DNA from: Euclidia mi
Lineage: Eukaryota > Arthropoda > Insecta > Lepidoptera > Erebidae
Direction: 5' to 3'
Length of the DNA: 64,000 nt
Assembly (NCBI GenBank): GCA_944739405.2
Contig: OX123209.2
Location: 15,270,217 to 15,334,216 of the forward strand
Of this stretch, positions 1-10,147 are shown piece by piece; within the stretch, counting starts at the first letter, position 1, and every line of letters begins with the position of its first letter. The notes below the pieces were generated by a model that was not told the origin of the DNA, did no database searches, and was given only the letters and a program-made list of their open reading frames with translations. A program made the translations under genes and the position numbers.

Positions 1-602
1 GGTTATGGGTGCTAAATGCTTATAGCTATGTAACTACATACTAGTGTGTCTAACACTGCATACCTACAGTTTGCATTGCATCTGCATGTGAGGCAATGTT
101 ATTTGTGTGATGTGTGCTAAGAATTATCTCTATAGTGTAATCTACAGTCACAAAGCATACTATAAAACAAAAATATTCAATCAATATAATTGCATGTGTG
201 TGACACTTTTATTTTTATGATGTGTGCTGTGAATAATTATAACATATTATTATGTATTGGCAGTCATTTTTATCCTGCTATTTTGGGGATTAAACTAATA
301 TTTACCGATTTAATAACTAATTTTTTCAGGTTACTAGATGTGTTAAAAGATATATCTAATAAATTAGATAAATAAATATTTTACAAAACCAGCCGCCAGA
401 ACGTGGTTTCAATTGTTGTATATGTATAAAGATATTAAAATATTTGATTATACATATATTTTTATACACAGTTGTTTTATTTCATATAATTCTAATTTAG
501 TAACAAAGTGATAATCAACCCCCAGTGTGAAAGAATAATAAATACTGTTTTAAGCCTTCGCCATGGTACTTAGCACTGTCAATACGACTGCTAAGACAAG
601 GT
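1..602. other. AT-rich stretch, nothing recognised
   Basis: No coding frame longer than about 60 codons and no conserved motif was seen. Two similar phrases around ATGTGTGCT (near 110 and 220) suggest a degraded repeat, but I cannot name it. Confidence 0.4.
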
Positions 603-780
603 ACGATGCCTCGTTGTTCTCGCGGCATAAATGTGCGCGTGGGATTGGAGGTCTCGGGTTCGATTCCGGGGTCGAGCAGAGTGCTATTGGGATTTACCGT
701 TATGAAATTCTCAGCAACAGCACCGAGTCTGGAAATGTGCCCGGTACCTACACCAATAGACTTGCCATACTATTATGTAA
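603..780 (+). repeat. tRNA-derived SINE, 5' part
   Basis: The segment begins with a tRNA-like head: GCCTCGTTG..CTCGCGGCA resembles an A box and GGTTCGATTCC (658-668) is a B box. It then continues into the tRNA-unrelated body with CTCAGCA..GCACCGAGTCTGG and GTGCCCGGTA. The same order occurs at 9009-9270, which is better preserved. This copy decays after about 775 and lacks the 3' tail. The pol III boxes make a SINE more likely than a true tRNA gene, because the sequence cannot fold as an intact cloverleaf and is repeated elsewhere in the window. Confidence 0.75.
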
Positions 781-906
781 AGATTATTTAAATAAAATGC
801 TCTTGATGATGGAATTATTTATTTAAATAACAATTTTTATATTTATTATGATATAAAAAAGTATACAGTATTGATTTAATCAAATTTTACACCATAGAAA
901 CAGTTA

Positions 907-1105
907 ATTCGGGTGTTACACATGACGCCCGGTAACGGTAATAGGCTCGCCCCCTATTACATGGAACCTAAAAATGTAACGGCAATAGGCTCGCCCCCTA
1001 TTAATTACATGGAACCTAAAAAATACATGGCGAAATGTGGGTGCAATATTTACACTTCCGCCTACCCCTTCGGGGATGCAGGCGTGAGACTATATATAAA
1101 AATAA
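907..1105 (+). repeat. SINE 3' part with internal duplication
   Basis: This piece matches the body and tail of the SINE at 9009-9270: CGCCCGGTAACGG, AATAGGCTCGCCCCCTATTA, ATGGCGAAATGTGGGTG, CCGCCTACCCCTTCGGGGAT and a final A/T-rich (ATAAAA)n tail. The block around AATAGGCTCGCCCCCTATTA is present twice in tandem (about 942 and 985), so this copy carries a local duplication. No tRNA head is present, so it is 5'-truncated or a second fragment beside the 603-780 copy. Confidence 0.75.
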
Positions 1106-1649
1106 AAAATTATAAAATATTTCTATTTTGCCATAGCATATTAATCAACTGCTGTCTTGCATTCTGACCAACAATGGATGATGAGTCTGAACTAACAGGA
1201 TCATTATAGTCACTGTCAGTGGTTATTTCATCATCAATGGAAATACCATCATTTAGGCATAAATTATGCAAGACAGCACAAGCATTTATAATTTTTGCAC
1301 ATTTTGTAGGCTTATAGTGTAAAACTCGGTGGCGCAATAAACATCGCCATCGAGCTTTAAGAAGCCCTTTGCATTGTTCAACACAGACGCGTGTATGAAC
1401 ATGTATATTTGTATAATGTGCTTCTGGAGAATTTTCAGCTGCATGCAACACAGGTGTCATCAGCCACGGTCTTTGTGGATAAACCAGAATCTCCCAGAAG
1501 CCAGCCGATTTGGCCATTATTGTGCTCTTCTTCTAGATAAGAGCTTATGTTCCAAGAACTCCAAAAAAAACTGTCATGAGCTGCACCACCAAATCTTGCA
1601 CATATTCCTAGTATTTTGCGGTCACTATCACAAATCTGAAACAACATAA

Positions 1650-2035
1650 TGTATTTTATTAAAAAAGTCTAAATAAAAGCAAAATATTTACCACATTTTG
1701 CTTTATTTTCTGTCACAGAAATCTCCGACTCACTGATCCTGGCTAAAATTTGATATACAGATAGCATTATGATGTAAATTATATCTGACGATTAAAATTA
1801 AAGATCAACAAACAAATATATCAAAAACATTCTGACAAAACATTCTAACGAAAAACACAAAACGGTAAGTATACAGCTTGATGAGTACCCACTTACATGA
1901 TAATATACAACAATAATAACAAAAGCTTTTGGCATAGGGAAACCAAAATCAGTTTTAGATTTTATTAAATACATTGATATTTCCTTAATAAAATTAAATA
2001 AGCATTTAAAAATACTTACAATAGCAGCATTGATC
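1650..2035 (-). other. intron of the Harbinger transposase
   Basis: On the minus strand the preceding exon ends in codons for AINAAI followed by gtaagt, and the next begins after a tttcag acceptor. The interval is AT-rich with no open frame of note. Confidence 0.6.
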
Positions 2036-2088
2036 GCATGGTATCCTTTCCGGCAAAAAAATGCTGCTTCACTTGGATGATTGCGAGG

Positions 2089-3212
2089 GTGTACGTTACC
2101 CTAGGAGGAAAGTATCTCCTCGAGGTACATGAGTGGAACGTATAATTAGAGCGCAATCTGCTGATGATGTGCGCGAAATAAAAAATTTGTGCGGATTATA
2201 GTTTTGGAAAAAAATGAAAAAAAACATTCCTGGTGTGGTAACGTTCTTCTAGCAGGAATATTCTAAACGAATTATCGTAGAGAGAAACATTGTACATGGG
2301 CAGATAGCTTATATTAGTGGGACAATGTGCGCCGAAAATAAAATTAGTGCGGCTTCAGGTTTTCGAGATATTGGAATTCCTGCTAGGATAACGTTTTGCA
2401 GAATCGTGTATCTCTAAAACGGTTGCATGTGCGGTTATAAAATAAACATGCACGAGTTGCTCTTAATTTGTGCGAATTGGTGAAATAATAAAATTTACGA
2501 AAATACATGTAATTTCCAAGTAATCGGCCTTCTTTGGAAACCCAAAAAAACATCGCAGCGTCAAAATAAGAAAACGTATAGGCTCACTGAAAACTGTTTT
2601 CTGTTCTTCTTGACACATAGATTAACCATAAAAAGTTTCAAAAGTATACGTACATGCGTTAATGAGATATATTACTAAAAGTCAAAACGACGAAGTCGTA
2701 ACTTTGAGGACAACGCACAAGAAACCGGCTCAACCCAAGGTGTGTAGGAGTAAACTACCAATTAGAGCGATAGTCCAGTAATGTATAGTGAAATTATTCC
2801 AGCTTGGAATGTCTCGCATGTAAGTAATAATTAACAAAAACCAAAACATCACACAACGGTTGGTTATCCGACCAAAATCGAATGACTACAAAAAAGCGAC
2901 GGTTTCATACATATCAATGACCATCTTAACTTGACCGTCTAATCGGTTAAAACGTGTTGTGTCCGAGTACACTGAAGCAGAAAAAAAACAAAATAAACAT
3001 GTTCTACTAGCCATTTTCGTGAATTATTGAGATATGAGTTTTAAACAAATAAAATCTTTAAATTTTATTTTAGGTATTAAAATAATACATAAATTATTAA
3101 TTTTTTGCGTATACACAGTGACTTTTTCGCACATCATCAGCAGATTGCGCTCTAATTATACGTTCCACTCATGTCTCTCCAGGAGATACTTTCCTGCTAG
3201 GGTAACGTACAC
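2089..3212. mobile_element. non-autonomous DNA transposon, Mutator-like, 9-bp TSD
   Basis: The element begins GTGTACGTTACCC at 2089 and ends with its complement at 3212. The terminal inverted repeats run about 85 bp with only a few mismatches (2089-2175 and 3126-3212). Both sides carry the direct 9-bp duplication ATTGCGAGG (2080-2088 and 3213-3221), and removing the element and one duplication restores the reading frame of the Harbinger transposase it interrupts. A 9-bp duplication with long inverted repeats is typical of Mutator-like elements, so I infer that superfamily. The 1,124-bp interior has no transposase frame, so it depends on an unseen autonomous relative. Confidence 0.85.
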
Positions 3213-3388
3213 ATTGCGAGGGGCTGCAATGGCAACTAGTGTGCCATCTATACATCCTAATACACCAGGAAAACTGTATTTTTCATAGAATCTGTAATTC
3301 AAAACATACATGTTATGTTACTTCTTGTTTGTAGCAGTAGGTACTAATTATGGGCAGAGATAAAATATTAAATGTTTAAATAACAAAT

Positions 3389-3619
3389 TGTCCGTGTGGT
3401 GACGGATTAAGAATACGGAATGTCACCACCCCATATCATCCCATGGGTGTCGTAAGAGCCGACAGAGGGAGCATATTATGCAGAGAACAGCACTGTAAGC
3501 GAAGGAAAACTTGATACAAACCCTATACCAATCCGTTTGGCCAGCGTGGTATAGTAGGCCAATTCCTCCTTTCACAGGAGAGGCCTAGTCCAGTAGTGGA
3601 CTATTAAAGGCTGATGGTG
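3389..3619 (+). repeat. short retroposon, 231 bp, 11-bp TSD
   Basis: The repeat starts TGTCCGTGTGGTGACGG and ends in GGCTGATGGTG, flanked by the perfect duplication AAATAACAAAT (3378-3388 and 3620-3630). A second copy lies at 37866-38105 with the identical start and a longer (TGA)n tail. Variable TSDs and a 3' microsatellite tail indicate copying by LINE machinery. I see no tRNA-like A or B box. The phrase AGTCCAG[T/C]AGTGGACT near the 3' end resembles 3' ends of RTE-type LINEs. It sits in an intron of the Harbinger transposase. Confidence 0.85.
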
Positions 3620-4159
3620 AAATAACAAATGAAACACAAATAAAAATACTACCCTTGTTTAACTTTTTGTTTATCTTCTGGCGTATTAGGGAACTTTATA
3701 TAATTAGGCATTATAATGTTTAATGCTTCTACCACCTCGTCTACACATCGACTCACTGTGGGCTGGCTCACAGGTGCTAGCCAGTCTCTGCTCACTGTTT
3801 TTTGATAGCTCCCTGTGGCCAAGAAATTCAGTGTTGCATCAGAAAATAATACAAACAGTTATTGTTAGCAAAATTATGCACAATTTCAATTACTATTCAT
3901 TCGCTTAGGCAATAAGTGAACTTACCTTTATTTCTACTGAGACACTAGAGCACCTTTCAGGAGACTTGAGCTTATCAGCTAGTGTTACTCTTAAAAAATG
4001 AAACAGGTCCTTGGTCACCCTGTAACTTTAAATTAAAGGCTGTGGATCCAGAGATAGGGGATCTGCTGAATCTCGCAGCGACCTAGTGAAAACTGACGCC
4101 TGTTGCTGGCGCCAGCGTCTCACTCGTCTTCGGATAAGTAATAAATCCATCTTATTTAT

Positions 4160-4636
4160 AAAATTCTGTTTGAATTGGGCTATTTGCCGCACTTATAACT
4201 TTTTTGTATTGTAGCGCAAAGGGTAAACAAATACTTGTTGTAGGGCGACTGCAAGTACTGCGACTGTCATATATGTTATCGTTCAAAAATTGATTTACAA
4301 AAGATGAAATATTTTTTTATTTTGAGCTTGTTCCTGGCGAAATTGAATTAAAATAATATAATTTAAGTTTTATAAACCTTTTTTATTTGTACTGTAGCTT
4401 ATAGTGAAAATTACAAGTTAGTAAAATAATATTTATAAAACCGAAACTGAGCCAGAAAACCGGTATTAAGATTTATGAACGTATGTTGTGGAATTGATAA
4501 CTAGGCATAGACAAGCTAACGTTTGGCTACAGAATACAATATTTTGATTGACGTGGTACGTCACGTTACTGAATCACGTTTACGTCTAGTGCACGTCACG
4601 ACGACACACGTCTTGAGCATGGAATTTCAGTGTTCA
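4160..4636. other. AT-rich gap, no gene recognised
   Basis: This lies upstream of the Harbinger transposase start and just before the BEL/Pao fragment. Presumably it holds the 5' end of the Harbinger element, but I could not identify an inverted repeat. Confidence 0.35.
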
Positions 4637-5801
4637 TAGTGAATAAGCCCCCTGATCCTCGTAGGAGGTCGACTCGTTAACTCCGCGCTGGAATACGCTC
4701 AAAAGCATCCAGTTATTTTACCGCGTAATGATCACGTCGTGAGCTTGATCATCGATTTCTATCATGTCAAGTACTTACACGCCGGACCAGAACTATTGAT
4801 GTCACTTCTGCGACAAAGGTTCTGGATCCTGTCCGCACGCCGCATTGTGAGACAGCGCATTCACATGTGCAATACATACATGCTTTCGTTTAAAACCGCG
4901 TCCAACTTACTCGCTGATGAGTGATTTACCCGACTGTCGCACGCGTCAGGTGGTTAAGGCTGTCACGCACGTAGGCTGTGACTATGCCGGTCCTCTGCCG
5001 TACGTTCCTGTGCGCCGCCGTGGTGTCCACAGTGAAAAGGCATATCTGTGCATTTTCACATGTCTTACGACTCGTGCCGTGCACATCGACGTCGCCACGG
5101 ACCTCAGTTTTCTCGCCGCGCTGAAGAGGTTCTTCGCCCGTCGTGGACCGATTCAGATCATGTACTCAGACAATGGTACATGTTTTAAAGGGGCTAACTC
5201 TTATCTCCGCGACTTATATAAGTTTCTAAATACTGAGTATCGCCCGAAATTTGAGGAGGAGTACGCTGAGAGTCGAATCACTTGGAAATTAATTTATCCC
5301 AACTCTCACACTTTGGAGGCGCTTGGGAAAGTGTCGTGAGTCATCGGACAGCAGCTGTTGTCGTACGAAGAACTCAATACTGTCCCCGCTCAAATAGAGT
5401 GCCTCTTAAATTCACGCCCGCTGACAGTGTTGAGCTCAGATCCCGCAGAGCCCACGGCTCTTATGCCTAGCCATTTTCTGCATACTGCACCACTATTTTC
5501 GCTACCCGCGCCTGAAGTCAAATCTGACCCTGTCAGTTTGCTTCATAGGCACTCTCTCCTGGACAAATTGGTCCAGTCATTTTGGAATCGCTGGAGGATG
5601 GAATATCTGCACGGTCTTCAGGTTAGACAGAAGTGGAACACTCAATCTCTCCCTATCACACCGGGAACTGTCGTAGTTGTGATGAATGATAATTCACCAC
5701 CACTAGCGATTAGCGATTGTAGAGAACGTCCATCCTTCCAAGGACGGCATCGTGCGCGTTTGTACAGTTAGAACCGTCAAGGGAACTTACCTTCGCCCGG
5801 T
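4637..5801 (+). pseudogene. BEL/Pao retrotransposon pol, integrase region
   Basis: The C-terminal part of a BEL/Pao polyprotein. In order: VGGRL and KHPVILPRNDH leading into an H2C2-like zinc finger (FYHVKYLHAG..C..C), the integrase core with GCDYAGPL (first Asp), YSDNGTCFKGA (second Asp) and FGGAWES (Glu, reached only after a frameshift), then FWNRWRMEYLHGLQVRQKWN, typical of the domain after integrase in this group, and finally TVKGTYLRPVA. Frameshifts occur near 4918, 5325 and 5745. No LTR or upstream RT is present here. The 3' end is cut at about 5801, where sequence switches abruptly to a Harbinger segment also found at 7858. The BEL/Pao RT at 19365-21217 is a separate fragment. Confidence 0.88.
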
Positions 5802-6095
5802 TGCGCTCTGTTGTTATAGCCTCGAGCTAGGTTGGGATGGCGTTTCAAAAACTCTAGTAATATGTTCCACTGAGCGTCAGACACTCTGCTAGATACACGT
5901 CTCTCCATTTTTACAATAAAAACGCACTTAACATTTCTGTACATAAATTACATTAAAGTAAGATAATTGATATATGACAGAGTCAGCACTTACTTTTTTA
6001 CTGTCCAATGCTCACGGAATACACAACTAAACTAACGAAATTTCGGGATGAATTTCAACAACATAAATGTTGTAATATAAACTCATTATGTAGTA
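5801..6095 (-). repeat. Harbinger Myb-like gene, 5' segment, copy 1
   Basis: This segment is nearly identical to 7858-8130. On the minus strand it holds the upstream region and the first codons of a Myb/SANT-like protein (MERRVSSRVSDAQWN, then LLDFLKRHPNLARGYNN in interrupted form). It stops at GCGCTCTGTTG, the point where it abuts the BEL/Pao fragment. It is one of three copies of the same piece in the window (also 7683-8130 and 9631-9712). Confidence 0.75.
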
Positions 6096-6249
6096 ATATT
6101 AACATTTGTCCTGTTATCTTGCTGTCCAAAGACGTTGCACAAGGCTATTTCTAACTGATTCACCACTGGCTAGGTGATGATTTCTTCTTGATATTGAATC
6201 ATTTGGCATGGTTATTATCTGAAAAATTAATGTTTATCTGTTTATTACC

Positions 6250-6853
6250 GTTAATAGTAATATAATGAATTTAGAAACTTATCCCTCCACTCATTTGTGA
6301 CTTGATTTCTGCCAATTTTTTTTACCTGCATATTAGATTCATGTTGTTCAGCCTGAGGTGGTAATGGTATTACCGGTAGCCTGGCAGCATTCGCAATGTT
6401 GTGCAACACCACACAAGCATTAGAAATATAGCCAGCCATTGTGGGGTTGTAGTGTAGCTTGTGATCTACTAATAAACACCTCCAACGGGATTTAAGCACT
6501 CCAATGGTACGTTCCACAGTATTCCGTATCCGACAATGCAGATCAGTGTGGTATCGCTGAGGGGTATCGGGGTCTGTATTCAATATGGGAGTCATTAGGG
6601 TTGGTCGCAAGGGATGACCTGAGTCACCTGAAACAAATTCTATCTTAAAAAACGCACAAATACAAAAACAACATTCACCTTTTTTTTTCAGATGCCTTAA
6701 TACTGACCTAAAAACCATACTTTGTCATTTTCAGCTTGGTTGACGTGTTCCAAGAGGGACTTGAGTCTATGGTGGTTTCAGATAAATGAGTCACGGTCTG
6801 CACCTCCATGGCTCGCATCAATACTTATAATATTTAAGTCTGAGTCGCAAACC
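6250..6853 (-). pseudogene. Harbinger transposase, C-terminal part
   Basis: Minus-strand coding fragments read VCDSDLNIISIDASHGGADRDSFI (about 6853-6775), then GDSGHPLRPTLMTPILN, RIRNTVERTIGVLKSRWRCL and ACVVLHNIA, ending near 6251. This is the second half of a DDE_Tnp_4-type Harbinger transposase, including the GDSG region of the second Asp. A stop lies in the first block and an interruption separates the blocks near 6630-6740. The family differs clearly from the copy at 1110-4150. Its Myb-like partner is probably the gene at 7683-7964, on the same strand and upstream, now separated from it by a hAT fragment. Confidence 0.85.
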
Positions 6854-6929
6854 TGAAATAATTATATTTGATAAGTATTAAATATTTTATTAAGATTATG
6901 AATAGCTAGATTAATTATAATTGCCATAG

Positions 6930-7667
6930 ACCAAGGCTGCTCAACCGCAGGCCCGCGGGCCACAGTGTGGCCCGCGAAAGAATTTTAAGTGGCCCGCGCA
7001 TGATTTGAAAATACGCACCAAATTCAAAAATATCGCCGCGCACGGTACAGACCGATTCAAAAGTTAGCTGTCACGCGCGCAGTGATACGGTCTTTGACCC
7101 CGCGCGCGTTGCGTTCTCGTCTCACTTTAGTTCGAGAAACAATTGAGTGCGTATGTGTTTTGGTGTTATAGTTCAACTGACTGTTGAATTGAAAGTCAAG
7201 TTTTTGAATTCATGTTTGTATCAATTTCGTATTTACAGTAGATGTCAAAGGCAAGTGATTCATGAAGTGCATAATTATGACTAAATGTAACTATTTTTCA
7301 CGGAAATAAGTTGTGTATTCAGTTTTAACATAACTCAACTTACATGCACAACTTAAATCCGCATTTTTTTCTTATTTAGCTGCAATTAGTTGTGCAAAAT
7401 CAAGATAATATTGTGCATAATTTATGTTTTCGTATTACTTAAATCTACCAATTTGAACAGGAAAATATACCGTACTGATTCAAATATGGTTGTCTTCTTT
7501 TGCCAATGTCATTGTGTTACTGTCGTTTTTGTGTACAAAAACGTTAAATAAATAAATATGATTTATTTCAGTATGGCTCACAGCAAAGCGGGTAGTTCGA
7601 AATCAACGGAGGCCTATCGTGTTTTTCATGATGAATGGGAAAGTAAATATTGTTTTATTGAAAGCAA
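6930..7667 (+). mobile_element. hAT element, 5' end with first coding exon
   Basis: The terminus CCAAGGCTGCTCAACCGCAG followed by a G+C-rich hairpin (GGCCCGCGGGCC..TGGCCCGCG) looks like the end of a Charlie-type hAT element. After a long AT-rich leader there is a splice-acceptor-like TTTCAG at about 7565, then ATG at 7573 opening a frame with EAYRVFHDEWESKYCFIESK. That pattern matches the N-terminal zinc-finger exon of hAT-type transposases of the GTF2IRD2/ZBED kind. The exon breaks off at about 7667, directly against the end of the Myb-like Harbinger gene, so the rest of the hAT transposase is missing. The hAT call is inference from the terminus and this short exon. Confidence 0.6.
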
Positions 7668-7682
7668 GGCGCGTATACATGT

Positions 7683-7964
7683 TTACTTTGTTTCACTACC
7701 GTAGCTATTGGGATCACACTGGCTTTGAATAGTAAAAGTAGGAACAGTTTTAATACTTACAATAGACCAATCTTTGCTAGTTTTGAAAGTACCAGTTCCC
7801 TCAGCATTAAGCAATTCGGCCACTTCGGCCCACTGCCGAGACGATTCTGCTCTTCCTTGCGCTCTGTTGTTATAGCCTCGAGCTAGGTTGGGATGGCGTT
7901 TCAAAAAATCTAGTAATATGTTCCACTGAGCGTCAGACACTCTACTAGATACACGTCTCTCCAT
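7683..7964 (-). pseudogene. Harbinger accessory protein, Myb/SANT-like
   Basis: The first ATG giving a family-like start (MERRVSSRVSDAQWN) is at 7964; an in-frame ATG at 8000 would add 12 residues. The protein has one Myb/SANT-like domain: VSDAQWNILLDFLKRHPNLARG, then SRQWAEVAELLNAEGTGTFKTSKDW, with tryptophan spacing like the second protein of Harbinger transposons, which binds DNA and helps bring the transposase to the ends. The frame then runs about 25 residues of unrelated sequence to a stop at 7683, so the C-terminal part, usually basic or coiled coil, has been lost. An intron donor-like GTAAGT just after KDWSIV suggests the frame really splices there. Confidence 0.75.
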
Positions 7965-8141
7965 TTCTACAATAAAAACGCACTTAACATTTCTGTACAT
8001 AAATTACATAAAAGTAAGATAATTGATATAGGACAGAGTCAGCACTTACTTTTTTACTGTCCAGTGCTCACGGAATACACAACTAAACTAACGAAATTTC
8101 GGGATGAATTTCAACAACATAAATATTCTAATATAAACTAA
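7858..8141 (-). repeat. Harbinger Myb-like gene, 5' segment, copy 2
   Basis: This is the second copy of the segment at 5801-6095, about 95% identical by eye. It ends with ACGAAATTTCGGGATGAATT, a phrase also found at 6038 and at 17580. The copy runs up to the TAA that flanks the element beginning at 8142. Confidence 0.75.
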
Positions 8142-8797
8142 TTAAGGCGAAAGGATAGCCCAACGTCCTTGAGCATTGACCGTGAAACAAGCGGCCAGTG
8201 CTGACCACACCGCGCGCCCGCGCACTGCCCCGAACATCCAAGAATATCACCGAACACAGATGTGTTCGAAGCATTTTTGTCGCTACCTACTAGCTTTTAT
8301 CATCATAAATCGATTGAATGGAGGCGGACTCGGAACGTTTGCAATGCTTGTTTTGAGAGCAAAATATTCTTTAGTGAGAACAGTTATTGTAGTTAGAGTG
8401 AACCAAAATATAAAAAATATCAATTTGTTTTTGTCAAAATAAAATGTACTTATAAAAAACTGTCGAAGTGCGAGTCGGACTCGCGCATGAAGAGTTCCGT
8501 AGTAAGTAGCAAGCAAAGTTTGGCTTTTAACTTTGTTTTTCATGCCGCATTTACACATTCGTGCGAATAACGAGGCGAATAACGAGGCGAATAACGAGGC
8601 GAATAACGAACACGCATGTGTAAACACTACATTCGCTATTCGCCTCGTGATTCGATTCGTGATTCGCGTGTTCGCGTTGAGAGCGGTTTTCCGGACGCGA
8701 ATCAAAGGGCACGAATGGCGAACACGAACTTACTGTTTACACATTCGTCTGCATTCAGTTGACAGCTAGCGCCCGACCCAACCGGACGTTTGTCAAA

Positions 8798-8905
8798 ATG
8801 GAGTGGAGTGAAGCGCGAATTATAGAATTCCTTGAACTATTTCAAAAAGAAGAGCTCATTTGGAACCCAAAACATCAGAAAGATAAAAGATGCATGCTTG
8901 GAACC
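8798..8905 (+). pseudogene. MADF-domain protein, first exon only
   Basis: ATG at 8798 opens MEWSEARIIEFLELFQKEEL followed by IWNPKHQKDKR. The aromatic-N-P-x-H motif and the preceding acidic/hydrophobic helix match the start of a MADF (Myb/SANT-like) DNA-binding domain. Such proteins are the second gene of many Harbinger transposons and also occur as host transcription factors. The frame ends after about 45 codons and the rest of the domain is not found nearby, so this is a remnant or the first exon of a mostly deleted gene. Confidence 0.65.
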
Positions 8906-9008
8906 GTATGTCTGCTAGTATGGGGTTGCCATTAAGCAGATTAAATATAAAAAAAAATCATACTTTGGCTAAAACAAAATTGATAATCAACAAACATAGT
9001 AAAAGATA

Positions 9009-9272
9009 TGACTGCCTCGTTGGTCTCGCGGCATAAATGTGCGCGTGGGATTGGGAGGTCTCGGGTTCGATTCCCGGGTCAGGCAAAGTGTTATTGGGTT
9101 TTTCCGTTAGGAAATTCTCAGTGGCAGCACGGAGTCTGGTAATGTGCCCGGTACGGCAATAGGTTCGCCCCCTATTACGTGGGACCTAAAAATTCATGGC
9201 GAAATGTGGGTGTAATATTACACCTCTGCCTACCCCTTCGGGGATACAGGCGAGAGTCTATAAATAAAAATA
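9009..9272 (+). repeat. tRNA-derived SINE, nearly full length
   Basis: The best SINE copy in the window. It has a tRNA-like head (TGGTCTCGCGGCA as A box, GGTTCGATTCC at 9064 as B box), a unique body with GTGCCCGGTACGGCAATAGG, and a tail CCTCTGCCTACCCCTTCGGG followed by ATACAGGCGAGAGTCTATAA and A-rich repeats. The tail matches the 3' end of the RTE LINEs at 13889 and 44089. Copies or parts lie at 603, 907, 29765, 41340 (minus) and 58788. Confidence 0.88.
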
Positions 9273-9630
9273 AAAAAATGAATTATTTATATGAGTAATT
9301 CTCAAAGTAATTTAATAATTTACATGCTCAAAAAATCGTCTGTGACGATGGCTTTTTTTACTTTTTTACGCAGGATATCTAAATAATTTCATTAAATGTA
9401 GCGCGCATGCTGCGATTATTTTTACGTCCTCCATGTTCGTGTGCGAATTTCAAAATGATTCACTCCGCGAATGTGTGAACAGTAGTTCGCGACAGCATTC
9501 GTATACGAATGTTTCGACGAATATTCGTGGAGTATCGAGGCGAATGACGAACACGCATGTGTAAATGCGGTATCATAGTGTTAATAAAATAAAAAAATAT
9601 ATTTCAAACGAACGATATGTATGCCGAACA

Positions 9631-9712
9631 AGCTGTTGTTATAGCCTCGAGCTAGGTTGGGATGGCGTTTCAAAAAATCTAGTAATATGTTCCACTGAGC
9701 GTCAGACACTCC
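9631..9712 (-). repeat. Harbinger Myb-like gene fragment, copy 3
   Basis: An 80-bp piece identical in phrase to 7869-7948 and encoding VSDAQWNILLDFLKRHPN on the minus strand. It is truncated on both sides and joined on the right to an RTE-type 3' end. Confidence 0.7.
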
Positions 9713-9830
9713 TGTAAAGCTCAAGATTTGAAGTCTTCCTTGAGAATTGGAAGGGATTGGCCTCACATGGGGCTGTTGGAAGGAATGAAGGGGGGGCTTT
9801 GCCCAGCAGTGGGACAGTAAAATAAAAATA
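9713..9830 (+). repeat. RTE-type LINE 3' end fragment
   Basis: The phrase CTTTGCCCAGCAGTGGGACA followed by an A-rich tail is the usual 3' end of RTE-type LINEs in moths and butterflies. Only about 115 bp is present, so this is a strongly 5'-truncated insertion. Confidence 0.6.
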
Positions 9831-9883
9831 GTAATAATATTTCAAACAATTGACTTGGAGAAAAATTGGTTACAGTTAAGCCA

Positions 9884-10137
9884 TTACAAACGTGCGAACT
9901 GAGTCATAAATCATCTTAATCAGATCTCTCGCTCACACTTTTAGGCATATCGGAACTCTCACTCGCACTGCACTGCTAGTGTTGTGTGTGACAACTAGGT
10001 GTTTGTATTATTCGACCTTATTGCGTTAGTCATCAGCTACCTGCGTCCGAGCGGCATCCCTTTATCGATAACGAGTTGTGCGGCATTGTCACATTCCTTT
10101 GACGTAATGATTTATGACTCAGTTCGCACGTTTGTGA
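9884..10137. mobile_element. MITE, about 254 bp, long inverted repeats
   Basis: The left end ACAAACGTGCGAACTGAGTC (from 9887) followed by ATAAATCAT is matched inverted at the right, ending in GACTCAGTTCGCACGTTTGT near 10134. About 29 bp match perfectly. No clear TSD was found, so the superfamily is unknown. No coding potential. Confidence 0.75.
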
Positions 10138-10147
10138 TGTCTCAACT

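Larger units (their letters stand above)
1110..4150 (-). pseudogene. Harbinger (PIF/HARBI1-type) transposase, spliced, broken
   Basis: A DDE transposase of the PIF/Harbinger superfamily is encoded in several exons. Exon 1 starts at the ATG at 4150 and encodes a basic leader with RRRVRRWRQQQ. Exon 2 (about 3868-3656) encodes FLATGSYQ and SQPTVSRCVDEVV. Exon 3 encodes FPGVLGCIDGT, which carries the first catalytic Asp, then HPSEAAFFCRKGYHAIN, with a MITE inserted between the two halves. The last exon (1644-1110) encodes ICDSDRKI, HDSFFW, GDSG, LLKARWRCL and ACAVLHNLCL. A gt..ag intron of about 380 bp separates the last two exons (acceptor near 1645). Lesions: a frameshift in exon 1 near 4045, a one-base insertion right after the GDSG codons near 1480, and the MITE. 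Two other insertions (the MITE and a short retroposon) sit within its span. In autonomous elements this protein cuts at TTA/TAA sites together with a Myb/MADF partner; none is seen beside this copy. Confidence 0.88.
8541..9575. mobile_element. inverted-repeat element carrying a MADF exon
   Basis: The left end CCGCATTTACACATTCGTG (from about 8545) is matched inverted at the right (CACGCATGTGTAAATGCGG, ending about 9570). Sub-terminal repeats of CGAGGCGAATAA (four in tandem, 8569-8612) and ATTCG motifs fill both ends. The interior holds one MADF-like exon and a later SINE. Exact boundary bases and TSD are uncertain. Confidence 0.65.

Noticed and set aside
563..826. Two frames of 61-87 codons near the first SINE
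   Set aside because: They translate SINE sequence and do not match any protein pattern.
7683..8000. Upstream ATG at 8000 as start of the Myb-like gene
   Set aside because: The added residues (MYRNVKCVFIVE) are not family-like and the ATG at 7964 gives the conserved start.
8283..8705. A 140-codon minus-strand frame with repeated FASLFASLFA
   Set aside because: It arises from translating the tandem CGAGGCGAATAA sub-terminal repeats of a MITE.
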